Part shown: piece after piece, positions 8,100-16,845 of the stretch
Numbering within the stretch: the stretch's first letter is position 1
Layout: every line of letters begins with the position of its first letter
From: Winogradskyella sp. UBA3174
GTDB lineage: Bacteria > Bacteroidota > Bacteroidia > Flavobacteriales > Flavobacteriaceae
Reading direction: 5' to 3'
Assembly (NCBI RefSeq): GCF_002364335.1
Contig: NZ_DEXW01000090.1
Coordinates: 1 to 37,447, forward strand
DNA: 37,447 nt
Notes under the pieces: generated by a model
What the model was told of the DNA's origin: nothing
Database searches by the model: none
The model's input: the letters and a program-made list of their open reading frames with translations, nothing else
Program-made: the position numbers and the translations under genes

Positions 8100-10952
8100 T
8101 TATAAGTTATTGATAGTCAAAGACAGATAGTACATAGATCCAATAAATCCTGTTCCAAAAGCCGTAAAGTACTCATCAGCCAAAAGATTAGTAGCTCCAA
8201 GTTTAATTGTAGACTTTAAACTTGGGATAGTATAATTAATCTGTGCATCTAACACATTAAATGCAGGGATTTCTCCGTCACCAAAAGATGCTTCCCAAAA
8301 GTAATTATCGCTCCAACGCCATGCTACATTAAACCCAAAGTTTGTAAATAATTCAGTTTTTCCAAAACCAACCTTAACTTTATGCTCAGGAGTATTAAAA
8401 CTAGTCCTAAAATCTGGATTTTCAGCAACATCGAAATCTAAGCGTGACCACGTGTAATTAGCACTTAAATCGAAACCATCAAATACTTTTGTAGAGACAC
8501 CTATAGCAGCTCCATATGAGTTAACCGTCTGATCAGTGTTTGTATAGGTTTGGTAAGCTTGAAAATCATCATTGCTTAATGCTGCTAAAATTTGCTGTGT
8601 ATCTGGATTTAAACCTGCAACAGATGCTGGATTATTTGGATCATAACCGGTTAAATCAAAATTTGAAACATCTCCGTACAATGGGGCTACTACTTGTTCA
8701 TTCGCAAGAAAATTGGTGTAATTGTTGAAATAAACAGAGCCATCTATAATAAAGTTATCGATCTTACCTCTATAACCAAATTCGAAAGAGCTCACCTGTT
8801 CTGGTACTACTAAACTAGAATTACCAATAAAATTACTACCATTAGATGCAGGGTCGTGTGTTGATAAACCATCTGCAATTGAAGCACCAAGAGAGTTATT
8901 ATAAGCTGCTGACGCTGCTTGGGTTATTGTTCCTGCTTGACCAAGGTTATTTTGTGCAAACTGACTAACACTGTAATCTCTTACATAGCGGTCACCGTTA
9001 TCTGCTGCGCCTCCAATTAAAGTACCAAGGGCTGTTTCTAGACCTATATATAAGGATTGTGTGTCAGGGTTTCTGAAACCAGTTTGAAAAGAGGCTCTAA
9101 AATTATGGTTGTCATTAACAGTGACACCAGCAGAAATTCTTGGAGAAAAGAAAGCATCAAACAATTCTGCTTTATCGTATCTGATAGATCCAGTTAATTT
9201 AAGTTCTAAGTTTTCATTTAAATCAAGTGAACGTTGTAATTGAGTGTAAATACCAAGTTCTGAATAGTCAATTGGTCCATCCGCATCGGTGTAAATAGTT
9301 CCAAATGAGTTTAATCTGTACGTTCTGTAAGAACCACCCACTTGTATTTCTGCAAATCCTATCTTATCACCAAAGTTATAGTTTGCATCACCATGATAAA
9401 TTTTAGAATTGTCTCTAATTGCAGAACCAGTTAAAAAACTAGTCTCACTTGTTACTTTATCAAAAGCTTGTTGAAATTCTGGTGTACCAGGTTCAAGTCT
9501 TCCTACTTCTGCAGTTTGTCTAGCAGCTGAATGAGCTTGGTCGGCTGTAGCACCACCAAGTGTTTGTCCGATAAATTCACCAACGTATTGTCCAAACCAA
9601 ACATTATGAGCTTTCCAAGATTGCAGTAAGTTAGGACCTGCGACATCCATAATATAGGTATCTCCTGCTTTATCAGAAGTAATATAACCTCTTACAAAAA
9701 AGTCATCATTCCTTATTTCTAGCTTATGTTGTTGTAATGAAAAATTATCTATTCTGTAGCGTTGAGCTCCTTGATATACGGTAGATCCTGTACCTACTTT
9801 ACCCACATATTGAATTTCGAAGTCATCTTCCCATGGGCGAAAATATAATCCCCAATCCGCTTTTACGCTTTCAGCATCATAATCTGTTAGTTCCCTTTCC
9901 TCATATCCAGTTCTACTTACATCTACAGATGGTATTAAAGCAGAAGATCCGGCTGGTGCTAAACCTATAGCTTCTAATTGTAGAGCAACATCTCTAATAT
10001 TTGCAGAAACATTATCACCATAGACATTCACACCATCATAATTAATATTAGATTCACGTGTTCCTCCTTGCATGTCTTTGTCATCGAGGTTTGTAGCGAA
10101 CCAATCCGTACCTTCTAAATAACTAAAGTTAACTTTGGCTGCAAACTTATTATTAAATTTATAAGCCATCCTTATTCCTATGTCTGTGAAATCGTTAGTA
10201 CCAGCAGCTTCTTGAGAAGTTACACCACGTTTTACATAAGCACTAATACCTTGGACGTCAAAAGGACTTTTACTACGCATAAATAGAATACCATTAAAGG
10301 CATTTGCTCCATAAAGAGCAGAAGATGCTCCAGGCAACAGCTCTACACTATTAACGTCAGTTTCAATCATACCTAATAAATTTCCTAAGGGAAAATTTAG
10401 TGCTGGCGCTGAGTTATCCATACCGTCAACCAATTGCATAAAGCGAGTATTGGCAAAAGAAGCAAAACCTCTTGTATTAATAGACTTAAAGGTTAAACTG
10501 TTAACATTAATGTCAACCCCTTTTAAGTTTTCTAAACCACCATAAAAATCGGCAGATGCCGTGTTTTTAATTTGTTTTATTCCAAATCGTTCCACAGTTA
10601 CTGGCGATTCAAAAATTCGCTCAGGTGTTCTGGATGCAGAAATTACGATTTCGTCAAGTGCGTTACCTTCAACTAAAGTAACGTTAACTGTTTGATTGTT
10701 TGCTGTGATTTCAATGGTTTGTGTTTCAAAACCAGTGTAACTAACACGTATAGAAAAAGGAGGTTCTTGATCTATTGTGAGTGTGTAATTACCATCAAAA
10801 TCTGAAATAGTACCTGATGAGGTACCTACTACAACAATATTTGATCCAGGTAAAGGTAGCCCAGTATTGTCAATAATTTTACCTTTTATTGTGGTCTGAG
10901 CAAAGGATGCCACGCAAAAAAGCATTGTAAAAAGCTTTAAGGTTGTCTTCAT
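8100..10952 (-). CDS. TonB-dependent outer-membrane receptor
   Basis: A 950-residue outer-membrane transporter. A signal peptide (cut after about residue 18, SFAQ) is followed by a CarboxypepD_reg-like domain at about 20-95 (GKIIDNTGLPLPGSNIVVVG), a TonB-box-like DEIVI at about 104-108, a plug domain at about 115-230 (including VELLPGASSALYGANAFNG) and a 22-strand barrel to the C-terminus ending LSLTINNL. Length and order match SusC/CirA-like receptors. No SusD gene is nearby; the partner is an SGNH-hydrolase lipoprotein. The likely role is energy-dependent uptake of a large ligand that the lipoprotein binds or de-esterifies. The ligand cannot be told from sequence. No exact TAnnTTTG was found upstream. 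Confidence 0.93.
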   Translation of the reverse strand: MKTTLKLFTMLFCVASFAQTTIKGKIIDNTGLPLPGSNIVVVGTSSGTISDFDGNYTLTIDQEPPFSIRVSYTGFETQTIEITANNQTVNVTLVEGNALDEIVISASRTPERIFESPVTVERFGIKQIKNTASADFYGGLENLKGVDINVNSLTFKSINTRGFASFANTRFMQLVDGMDNSAPALNFPLGNLLGMIETDVNSVELLPGASSALYGANAFNGILFMRSKSPFDVQGISAYVKRGVTSQEAAGTNDFTDIGIRMAYKFNNKFAAKVNFSYLEGTDWFATNLDDKDMQGGTRESNINYDGVNVYGDNVSANIRDVALQLEAIGLAPAGSSALIPSVDVSRTGYEERELTDYDAESVKADWGLYFRPWEDDFEIQYVGKVGTGSTVYQGAQRYRIDNFSLQQHKLEIRNDDFFVRGYITSDKAGDTYIMDVAGPNLLQSWKAHNVWFGQYVGEFIGQTLGGATADQAHSAARQTAEVGRLEPGTPEFQQAFDKVTSETSFLTGSAIRDNSKIYHGDANYNFGDKIGFAEIQVGGSYRTYRLNSFGTIYTDADGPIDYSELGIYTQLQRSLDLNENLELKLTGSIRYDKAELFDAFFSPRISAGVTVNDNHNFRASFQTGFRNPDTQSLYIGLETALGTLIGGAADNGDRYVRDYSVSQFAQNNLGQAGTITQAASAAYNNSLGASIADGLSTHDPASNGSNFIGNSSLVVPEQVSSFEFGYRGKIDNFIIDGSVYFNNYTNFLANEQVVAPLYGDVSNFDLTGYDPNNPASVAGLNPDTQQILAALSNDDFQAYQTYTNTDQTVNSYGAAIGVSTKVFDGFDLSANYTWSRLDFDVAENPDFRTSFNTPEHKVKVGFGKTELFTNFGFNVAWRWSDNYFWEASFGDGEIPAFNVLDAQINYTIPSLKSTIKLGATNLLADEYFTAFGTGFIGSMYYLSLTINNL

Positions 10953-11055
10953 TTTAGAGAATTAGTTAATTATTTGTTAAGCAATTTAAATAAATATATG
11001 AAAAGCAAGTAATAAATTCTCATAAAATTATGCGTGCATAGGTTATTTTAAAAAA

Positions 11056-11098
11056 AACAGGTCTTTAAATTGTAAGATTCACAATTTAAAGACCTGTT
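11056..11098 (-). terminator. Strong intrinsic terminator after glmS
   Basis: Perfect 18-bp arms at 11056-11073 and 11081-11098 enclose a 7-base loop. On the minus strand the hairpin is followed by a run of eight T. It starts about 28 bases after the glmS stop and so ends the three-gene operon from 15515. Confidence 0.93.
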
Positions 11099-11126
11099 AA
11101 ATAATAATTTTATAATGCTAAGTTAG

Positions 11127-12974
11127 CTACTCAACTGTAACTGATTTTGCTAAATTTCTAGGCTGATCTACATTCTTATCTAACATAACTGCTATATGGT
11201 ATGATAATAATTGTAATGGAATTGTAGTTAACAAAGGTGTAAGACATTCTATGGTCTCTGGCACTTCAATAACATGGTCTGCTAATTCTTTTACACTTGT
11301 ATCTCCTTTTGTAACAATACCTATAATCTTACCTTTTCGAGATTTGATTTCTTGAATATTACTTACAACTTTTTCGTAATGCCCTTTTTTGGTAGCAATT
11401 ACGACAACTGGCATCTGCTCATCAATTAATGCTATAGGGCCATGTTTCATTTCTGCGGCAGGATAACCTTCTGCATGTATATAAGAAATCTCTTTTAACT
11501 TTAATGCACCTTCTAAGGCTACAGGGAAATTAAACCCACGACCTAAATACAAGAAATTAGTAGAATCTTTATATATGTCAGCTACAGTTTTTACATAAGC
11601 GTCAGATTGTAATGCTTCTTCAACTTTACCTGGAATCGTTTCAAGTTCTATTAGATGATGTCTGAAATCTGAACTAGACATCGTGCCTTTTGCTCTAGCT
11701 AATCGTAATGCCATTAATGTTAATACAGTAATCTGTGTTGTAAATGCTTTCGTTGATGCTACACCAATTTCTGGGCCAGCATGTGTATAAGCACCAGCAT
11801 GAGTTTCTCTTGCTATTGTTGAGCCTACGACATTACACACACCAAATACAAATGCTCCTTTAGATTTTGCTAATTTAATAGCTGCAAGTGTATCTGCAGT
11901 TTCACCAGATTGAGAAATAGCAATAACTACATCTTTTTCTGTAATAACAGGATTTCTGTATCTAAATTCTGAAGCATATTCAACCTCAACAGGAATTCTT
12001 GCTAAATCTTCAAAAATATACTCTGCCACTAAGCCAGCATGCCAAGATGTACCACAGGCTACAATTATAATACGGTCTGCAGCTAAGAACTTTTTCATAT
12101 TATCCTCAACACCTGCCATTTTTATAATCGCTTCATTACTTAGTAATCGACCTCTAAATGTATCTAAAATAGCGCTAGGCTGTTCATAGATTTCTTTTAG
12201 CATAAAGTGATCATAACCACCTTTTTCAATTTGTTCTAAATTAAGTTGAAGTTCTTGTACATAAGGATCAACTAAGGCATCTCCCTTTATCTTTCTAACT
12301 TTAATATCTTTTCCTCTTCTAATAATAGCCATTTCTTCATCTTCAAGATATATGGCGTTTTTAGTGTATTCAATAAAAGGCGAAGCGTCACTGGCTATGA
12401 AAAACTCGTCTTCACCTACACCTATAGCCAATGGACTACCAAGTTTTGCTACAACAATTTCGTTTGGTTTGTTTTTATCGAACACAGCAATAGCATAAGC
12501 TCCAACAACTTGATTTAAGGCAATTTGTACCGCTTTACCAAGTTTAATATTTTCATTTTTCTTTACATCTTCAATTAGGTTTACCAATACTTCAGTATCA
12601 GTATCTGAATGAAATGTGTAACCACGTTTTATTAATTCTTTTCTTAAAGAATCATAATTTTCAATAATTCCATTATGGATAATTACTAAGTTACCTGAGT
12701 TAGAATAATGAGGGTGGGAATTCACATCGTTTGGAACTCCGTGAGTTGCCCAACGTGTATGACCTATACCAAGTGTACCTTCGGTTGAAATTTCGCTTTC
12801 TAATCTTTCTTTTAGATCAGAAACTTTTCCTTTAGTTTTAGATAGTTTTATCTTTTTACCATCGTATAATGCAATACCAGCACTATCGTAGCCTCTATAC
12901 TCTAATCTTTGAAGTCCTTTGATTATTATAGGATAAGCATCGCGATGCCCAATATATCCAACAATTCCACACAT
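11127..12974 (-). CDS. glmS: Glutamine-fructose-6-phosphate aminotransferase (isomerizing)
   Basis: A 615-residue enzyme that makes glucosamine-6-phosphate from fructose-6-phosphate and glutamine, the first step to UDP-GlcNAc. The N-terminus MCGIVGYIG has the catalytic Cys exposed after Met removal, and LEYRGYDSAGIAL follows as in all GlmS. Two SIS domains fill about 290-430 and 460-600 (CGTSWHAG, SQSGETADT), and the C-terminus DQPRNLAKSVTVE is the invariant end. The gene starts 10 bases after the DUF4270 stop, so it is the last of a three-gene operon. I looked for a glmS ribozyme-like leader; the 10-base gap excludes one. Confidence 0.97.
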   Translation of the reverse strand: MCGIVGYIGHRDAYPIIIKGLQRLEYRGYDSAGIALYDGKKIKLSKTKGKVSDLKERLESEISTEGTLGIGHTRWATHGVPNDVNSHPHYSNSGNLVIIHNGIIENYDSLRKELIKRGYTFHSDTDTEVLVNLIEDVKKNENIKLGKAVQIALNQVVGAYAIAVFDKNKPNEIVVAKLGSPLAIGVGEDEFFIASDASPFIEYTKNAIYLEDEEMAIIRRGKDIKVRKIKGDALVDPYVQELQLNLEQIEKGGYDHFMLKEIYEQPSAILDTFRGRLLSNEAIIKMAGVEDNMKKFLAADRIIIVACGTSWHAGLVAEYIFEDLARIPVEVEYASEFRYRNPVITEKDVVIAISQSGETADTLAAIKLAKSKGAFVFGVCNVVGSTIARETHAGAYTHAGPEIGVASTKAFTTQITVLTLMALRLARAKGTMSSSDFRHHLIELETIPGKVEEALQSDAYVKTVADIYKDSTNFLYLGRGFNFPVALEGALKLKEISYIHAEGYPAAEMKHGPIALIDEQMPVVVIATKKGHYEKVVSNIQEIKSRKGKIIGIVTKGDTSVKELADHVIEVPETIECLTPLLTTIPLQLLSYHIAVMLDKNVDQPRNLAKSVTVE

Positions 12975-12984
12975 AGGTTAATTT

Positions 12985-14694
12985 TTAGTTGTTTTCTTCT
13001 GTGTAATATATTTCTAAATACACTTTCTTACTCTCATCTCCGGTATTATTACCATGCAATACTGTACCTCTCGGTGAAATAATAGAACTTACAGGTGTAG
13101 TTACATCAGGGCCATTTAATAATACTTCCCTTTGTGCCAAGAACTCCTCTAAATTGACATTGATTGTAAGTGATAATCCTAAATTAACATTAGTAGAATC
13201 TCTTAGTAGAAGATTATTAATGTGTTCAGTAATTTTCATTTTATATTTAATGCCTTTTCCATTTGGCTCATCATCAACACGTTGAAGGGTTCCGAGATGG
13301 TTTATTATTGAAAACGAAGGTATACTATTGTTAAGGCCATCTAGAAAATAATCTACTAAAGGTGACTTATTATCTACATCATACAAAAAGAGGCGATTTG
13401 GCTCTTCTAATTCTCCTGCGTTTAGAGTTTCAATAAAGTCTTGATCGACATAAAAAACAAGATTGGCTTCATTTACTAAGCGCTTTGCTTTTACGAATTT
13501 GCCATCAGTATCTGTTTCAACAAAATCGTTTTTCCAAGTTTCAAATGTATTAACCGTGTCATCATCTTCATCTAAATCTTCACCATTAAAAAGCTTAATA
13601 TTAGCTAAAGATCCTTCACCTCCCTTTAAATAGATCCTCTCATCACCATTTATTTCATCTCCTTCATCTAAAGGTAATGTAAAGTCATTTTCGAAGAAAT
13701 TAACTCTGTTTTGACCAAAATTGAAAGTATAAATAGCTTCCTCTCTTAGATCTTCAGCATCAGTTGTTAAGGTAGTTAATCGAGTATAGTAAATTGTTAT
13801 ATTTGAGTTTTGTGCTCCTACATTTAATATTAAGAAACTACCCGAATCAGCTTCTGGCGTTATTTTAAAGTAAAGACCTCTGAAATATTCAGCGAAATTA
13901 TTATTACTACTCAGGGCCGTTGTACCAGCTTGGTCTATAATATTATCTTTCCAAAACGTAGGTTCTAATAAAACTCTTATGCCTGGAGGTTGTCTAAATA
14001 ATACTTGAGGATCCTCATCTTCATCTTCATCATTGTCTGGTTCTGTTAAAATATAACCTTCATTATTAATTAATACGGTGTTATTAATAGGAACTAAACT
14101 TTCAGAAATTTCATCATATTCAACAAAGGTTAGTTCTTCTCCTTCTAAAATAGCCTCTGAGATAGTTTCAGTTTCTGAAGCAGATTTATTAGAAAAATAA
14201 GACTGTGTATCGCTAAAAGCTCCATTAGGATCAAAATTTCGGATTATATAGTTGCTTCGGAAGATTCTTAAATTCATAGGATCATTGCCTATTACAGAAT
14301 CTAACTCATAAGTTACATTACTATCTTCGTCTACATCTATTACTCTATTAAAAAAGGGCAAAGTTAAGACTACAGAATCAATTTCTATTTCTTCACCAAA
14401 ATCAGGATCGAAAGAAGAAGTTGTTAACTGAGTTAAAAGTTGAGATGTAGTTCTGCCATAAATATCATCAAATATTCCTAACGTATTTAGTCCTAGGTTA
14501 TTAGTTTGAACAGGACCTAGTGGTTTAGTATGGGTGATGATGTCGTATGTTTCTGAAGATATGTTAAAATTTGTAGCATTATCTTCATTGATAACATCAG
14601 AGTCTAAAGTTGCAAAATCTTTATCACAAGCAATAAAACTTAAAACAATTAAAGCAAAGGATATTATCTGCAGGGCAAACTTATTTTTTTTCAT
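12985..14694 (-). CDS. DUF4270 domain lipoprotein
   Basis: A 569-residue secreted lipoprotein with a signal peptide and lipobox SFIAC (Cys23). The N-terminal part after the Cys (DKDFATLDSDVINEDN, then THTKPLGPVQTNNLGLNTLG) is characteristic of DUF4270, a Bacteroidota family of unknown function. The body is rich in beta-strand and Asp/Glu runs (DNDEDEDEDP near residue 218). No catalytic motif is recognised. It sits 8 bases after the GT5-like gene and 10 bases before glmS, an order often seen in Flavobacteriaceae. The link with amino-sugar synthesis hints at an envelope or matrix role, but that is only context. Confidence 0.87.
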   Translation of the reverse strand: MKKNKFALQIISFALIVLSFIACDKDFATLDSDVINEDNATNFNISSETYDIITHTKPLGPVQTNNLGLNTLGIFDDIYGRTTSQLLTQLTTSSFDPDFGEEIEIDSVVLTLPFFNRVIDVDEDSNVTYELDSVIGNDPMNLRIFRSNYIIRNFDPNGAFSDTQSYFSNKSASETETISEAILEGEELTFVEYDEISESLVPINNTVLINNEGYILTEPDNDEDEDEDPQVLFRQPPGIRVLLEPTFWKDNIIDQAGTTALSSNNNFAEYFRGLYFKITPEADSGSFLILNVGAQNSNITIYYTRLTTLTTDAEDLREEAIYTFNFGQNRVNFFENDFTLPLDEGDEINGDERIYLKGGEGSLANIKLFNGEDLDEDDDTVNTFETWKNDFVETDTDGKFVKAKRLVNEANLVFYVDQDFIETLNAGELEEPNRLFLYDVDNKSPLVDYFLDGLNNSIPSFSIINHLGTLQRVDDEPNGKGIKYKMKITEHINNLLLRDSTNVNLGLSLTINVNLEEFLAQREVLLNGPDVTTPVSSIISPRGTVLHGNNTGDESKKVYLEIYYTEENN

Positions 14695-14702
14695 AGGTTA
14701 TA

Positions 14703-15515
14703 TTAACTGTTAAGTACAGTATTTGTATAAAACTCTGTGTAAGGATCTGCAAATTCTTCTATGGAATAAAAATCTAAAACAGGCTTTGTTAATTCACTAA
14801 TATAGGTGTCGATCTCCTCTGGTAATTCTTCTGAACCTCTTATAATAGCATCAGAATTGTCTATAGCAATCTTCATAAGGTTATTATAATTTGGCTTTTC
14901 TAAAAGTTTTATTACCTCAGCATCTAAACCATCAAAAGTTACTTTCTTAATCATGTTTTTATCTAACGTACCTTCAAAGCTTTGATTGTATACAGACGTA
15001 ACTATTTTACTTTCGGTAAATAAAGGCTCGTTTTTGTAAAATTCTTTTAAATAGAGTGGTAGTAAAGATGCTAGCCATCCATTAACATGAATAATATCTG
15101 GTGCCCAATTTAATTTCTTAACAGTTTCTATAACTCCTTTTGCAAAGAATATAGCGCGCTCATCATTGTCTGGGAACAAGTTACCATCTTCGTCAGTTAA
15201 TGTGGCTTTACGCTTAAAGTACTCTTCATTATCTATAAAGTAAACCTGAATTCGTTCTTTTGGAATAGAAGCAACTTTTATAATCAAAGGCATGTCTAAA
15301 TCATTGATAACTAGGTTTATACCAGAAAGTCTAATCACTTCATGTAATTGGTGTCTTCTTTCGTTAATATTACCAAATCGTGGCATAAATATACGTATCT
15401 GACCTCCTTGTTTGTTTACCATTCTTGGTGCTTCAAAGGACATTGAAGAAATCTCAGTTTCTGGTAAATATGGTACAACTTCCGAGGACACATACAATAT
15501 TCGCTTATCTTTCAT
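14703..15515 (-). CDS. Reduced glycogen/starch synthase-like protein (GT5 N-terminal domain only)
   Basis: A 270-residue protein resembling only the N-terminal Rossmann half of bacterial glycogen synthase, which is normally about 480 residues. Similar parts are ILYVSSEVVPYLPET at the start and WAPDIIHVNGWLASLLPLYL in the middle. The ADP-glucose-binding loop KTGGLGDV, expected near residue 18, is replaced by ETEISSMSFEAPRMV, and the C-terminal nucleotide-sugar domain is absent. It is therefore unlikely to make glycogen on its own; binding, scaffolding or a new activity is possible. There is no signal peptide, so it is cytoplasmic. It opens the operon with DUF4270 and glmS and is divergent from panC. 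The frame is clean, so it does not look like recent decay. Databases usually label this family glycogen/starch synthase. Confidence 0.8.
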   Translation of the reverse strand: MKDKRILYVSSEVVPYLPETEISSMSFEAPRMVNKQGGQIRIFMPRFGNINERRHQLHEVIRLSGINLVINDLDMPLIIKVASIPKERIQVYFIDNEEYFKRKATLTDEDGNLFPDNDERAIFFAKGVIETVKKLNWAPDIIHVNGWLASLLPLYLKEFYKNEPLFTESKIVTSVYNQSFEGTLDKNMIKKVTFDGLDAEVIKLLEKPNYNNLMKIAIDNSDAIIRGSEELPEEIDTYISELTKPVLDFYSIEEFADPYTEFYTNTVLNS

Positions 15516-15553
15516 ATATGGATTGCTTTTGAAAATTACAAGTAAAAAACATG

Positions 15554-15561
15554 CAAAATTA
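15554..15561 (-). promoter_or_regulatory. Putative -7 element of the GT5-like/DUF4270/glmS operon
   Basis: On the minus strand this reads TAATTTTG, an exact TAnnTTTG match, about 38 bases upstream of the ATG at 15515. No clear -33 TTTG is seen. It lies in the 110-base gap shared with the divergent panC promoter. Confidence 0.45.
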
Positions 15562-15592
15562 CAAAAATTTATGCAGATTGCAGGTATTATAT

Positions 15593-15600
15593 TATGTTTG
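15593..15600 (+). promoter_or_regulatory. Putative -7 element of panC-panD
   Basis: TATGTTTG matches TAnnTTTG exactly and lies 25 bases before the TTG start of panC. No convincing -33 element is seen. It is back to back with the minus-strand element at 15554-15561. Confidence 0.45.
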
Positions 15601-15625
15601 CAAGCGTTAATTTTTTGTTATTACA

Positions 15626-16477
15626 TTGAAGATTTTTTATAATAAAATAAAACTATCGGTTCATATACAAGCTTTAAGGGCCAAAGGGCATTCTGTTGGA
15701 TTTGTCCCAACAATGGGAGCGCTTCATAATGGTCATTTGTCATTGGTTAATGAAGGGTTAGAAAAAAACGAGGTGATTGTTGTTAGCGTCTTTGTTAATC
15801 CAACCCAGTTTGATAACGATGAGGACTTGGTTAAATACCCTCGAACTTTAGATAATGATGTTGCTCTTTTAACAAGTGTGAGTAAAACAGCTATTATTGT
15901 TTATGCGCCTACTGTTGAGGATATTTATGAAGATAAGATTGAATCACAAACATTTAAGTTTGGTGGTTTAGAGCACGAAATGGAAGGAGCCTTTAGAGAA
16001 GGTCACTTTGATGGTGTAGGCACCATTGTAAAACGATTATTTGAGATTGTCAAACCAGATTATGCATATTTTGGTGAAAAGGATTTTCAGCAATTACAAA
16101 TAATTAGAAAACTTGTTGAGTTATACCAAATACCTGTCGAGATTATAGGCTGTGCTATTTATAGGGCAGATGATGGATTGGCTATGAGTTCTAGAAATAC
16201 GAGACTGACAAAAGAACATAGAGCTATTGCACCTTTTATTTATAAAACGCTAAAAACTGCCAAAATTAAGTTTGGCACAAAAAGTGCTAAAAATGTAGCG
16301 GAATGGGTTGAGAAGCAATTTAAAAAAGAGCCACTTTTAGAATTGGAATATATTATAATCGCAGACACTAGAACCTTAAAACCAGTAAAACGAAAATCAA
16401 CAAAAAAGACATATAGAGCCTTTATAGCAGTTTATGCAGGTGATGTAAGACTTATAGACAATATCGCTTTAAATTAA
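15626..16477 (+). CDS. panC: Pantothenate synthetase
   Basis: A 283-residue enzyme that joins pantoate and beta-alanine using ATP. The nucleotide-binding motif PTMGALHNGHLSLV is at about 28-41 (His34 and His37), followed by SVFVNPTQF, GEKDFQQL and AMSSRNTRL, all diagnostic. The start is a TTG at 15626, giving MKIFYNKIKL; no ATG or GTG lies near enough to give a normal N-terminus. Length is normal for the family. The gene leads panC-panD and a YbhN-like gene, and panD follows 13 bases later, so the beta-alanine supplier and user are side by side. Confidence 0.96.
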   Translation: MKIFYNKIKLSVHIQALRAKGHSVGFVPTMGALHNGHLSLVNEGLEKNEVIVVSVFVNPTQFDNDEDLVKYPRTLDNDVALLTSVSKTAIIVYAPTVEDIYEDKIESQTFKFGGLEHEMEGAFREGHFDGVGTIVKRLFEIVKPDYAYFGEKDFQQLQIIRKLVELYQIPVEIIGCAIYRADDGLAMSSRNTRLTKEHRAIAPFIYKTLKTAKIKFGTKSAKNVAEWVEKQFKKEPLLELEYIIIADTRTLKPVKRKSTKKTYRAFIAVYAGDVRLIDNIALN

Positions 16478-16478
16478 T

Positions 16479-16486
16479 TATCTTTG
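16479..16486 (+). promoter_or_regulatory. Putative internal -7 element before panD
   Basis: TATCTTTG matches TAnnTTTG exactly and ends 4 bases before the panD ATG. If active, transcription would begin at or near the ATG and give a leaderless panD mRNA. The same layout occurs before uvrC at 30688. No -33 partner is seen. Confidence 0.35.
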
Positions 16487-16490
16487 TAGC

Positions 16491-16841
16491 ATGCAAATTC
16501 AAGTCGTAAAATCTAAGATTCATCGTGTAAAAGTTACTGGTGCAGAGCTTAACTATATTGGTAGTATTACTATCGATGAAGACCTAATGGAGGCTGCTAA
16601 TATTATACAGGGAGAAAAAGTTCAGATTGTAAATAATGACAATGGTGAGCGATTGGAAACCTACTGCATTCCTGGGCCAAGAAATAGTGGTGAGATTACT
16701 TTAAACGGAGCAGCTGCACGCAAAGTAGCTGTTGGTGATACATTAATCTTAATCACTTATGCTTTTATGGAAATTGAAGAGGCTAAAGTATTTAAGCCGT
16801 CATTAGTATTTCCAGATGAAGCAACCAACTTATTAACATAG
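16491..16841 (+). CDS. panD: Aspartate 1-decarboxylase
   Basis: A 116-residue pyruvoyl-dependent enzyme that turns aspartate into beta-alanine for PanC. The self-processing site is Gly24-Ser25 in LNYIGSITID, the same position as in E. coli; cleavage creates the pyruvoyl group at Ser25. The start motif MQIQVVKSKIHRVKVTGA and NGAAARKVAVGDTLILITYA are typical. Length is normal. It follows panC by 13 bases and precedes the YbhN-like gene by 4 bases, so the three probably share a transcript. Confidence 0.96.
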   Translation: MQIQVVKSKIHRVKVTGAELNYIGSITIDEDLMEAANIIQGEKVQIVNNDNGERLETYCIPGPRNSGEITLNGAAARKVAVGDTLILITYAFMEIEEAKVFKPSLVFPDEATNLLT

Positions 16842-16845
16842 ATAA

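Noticed and set aside
12975..12984. glmS ribozyme or riboswitch leader
   Set aside because: Only 10 bases separate glmS from the upstream gene, so there is no room for it.
15412..15642. A 76-codon plus-strand frame crossing the panC promoter region
   Set aside because: It overlaps the divergent GT5-like gene and the panC start in another frame and has no family features.
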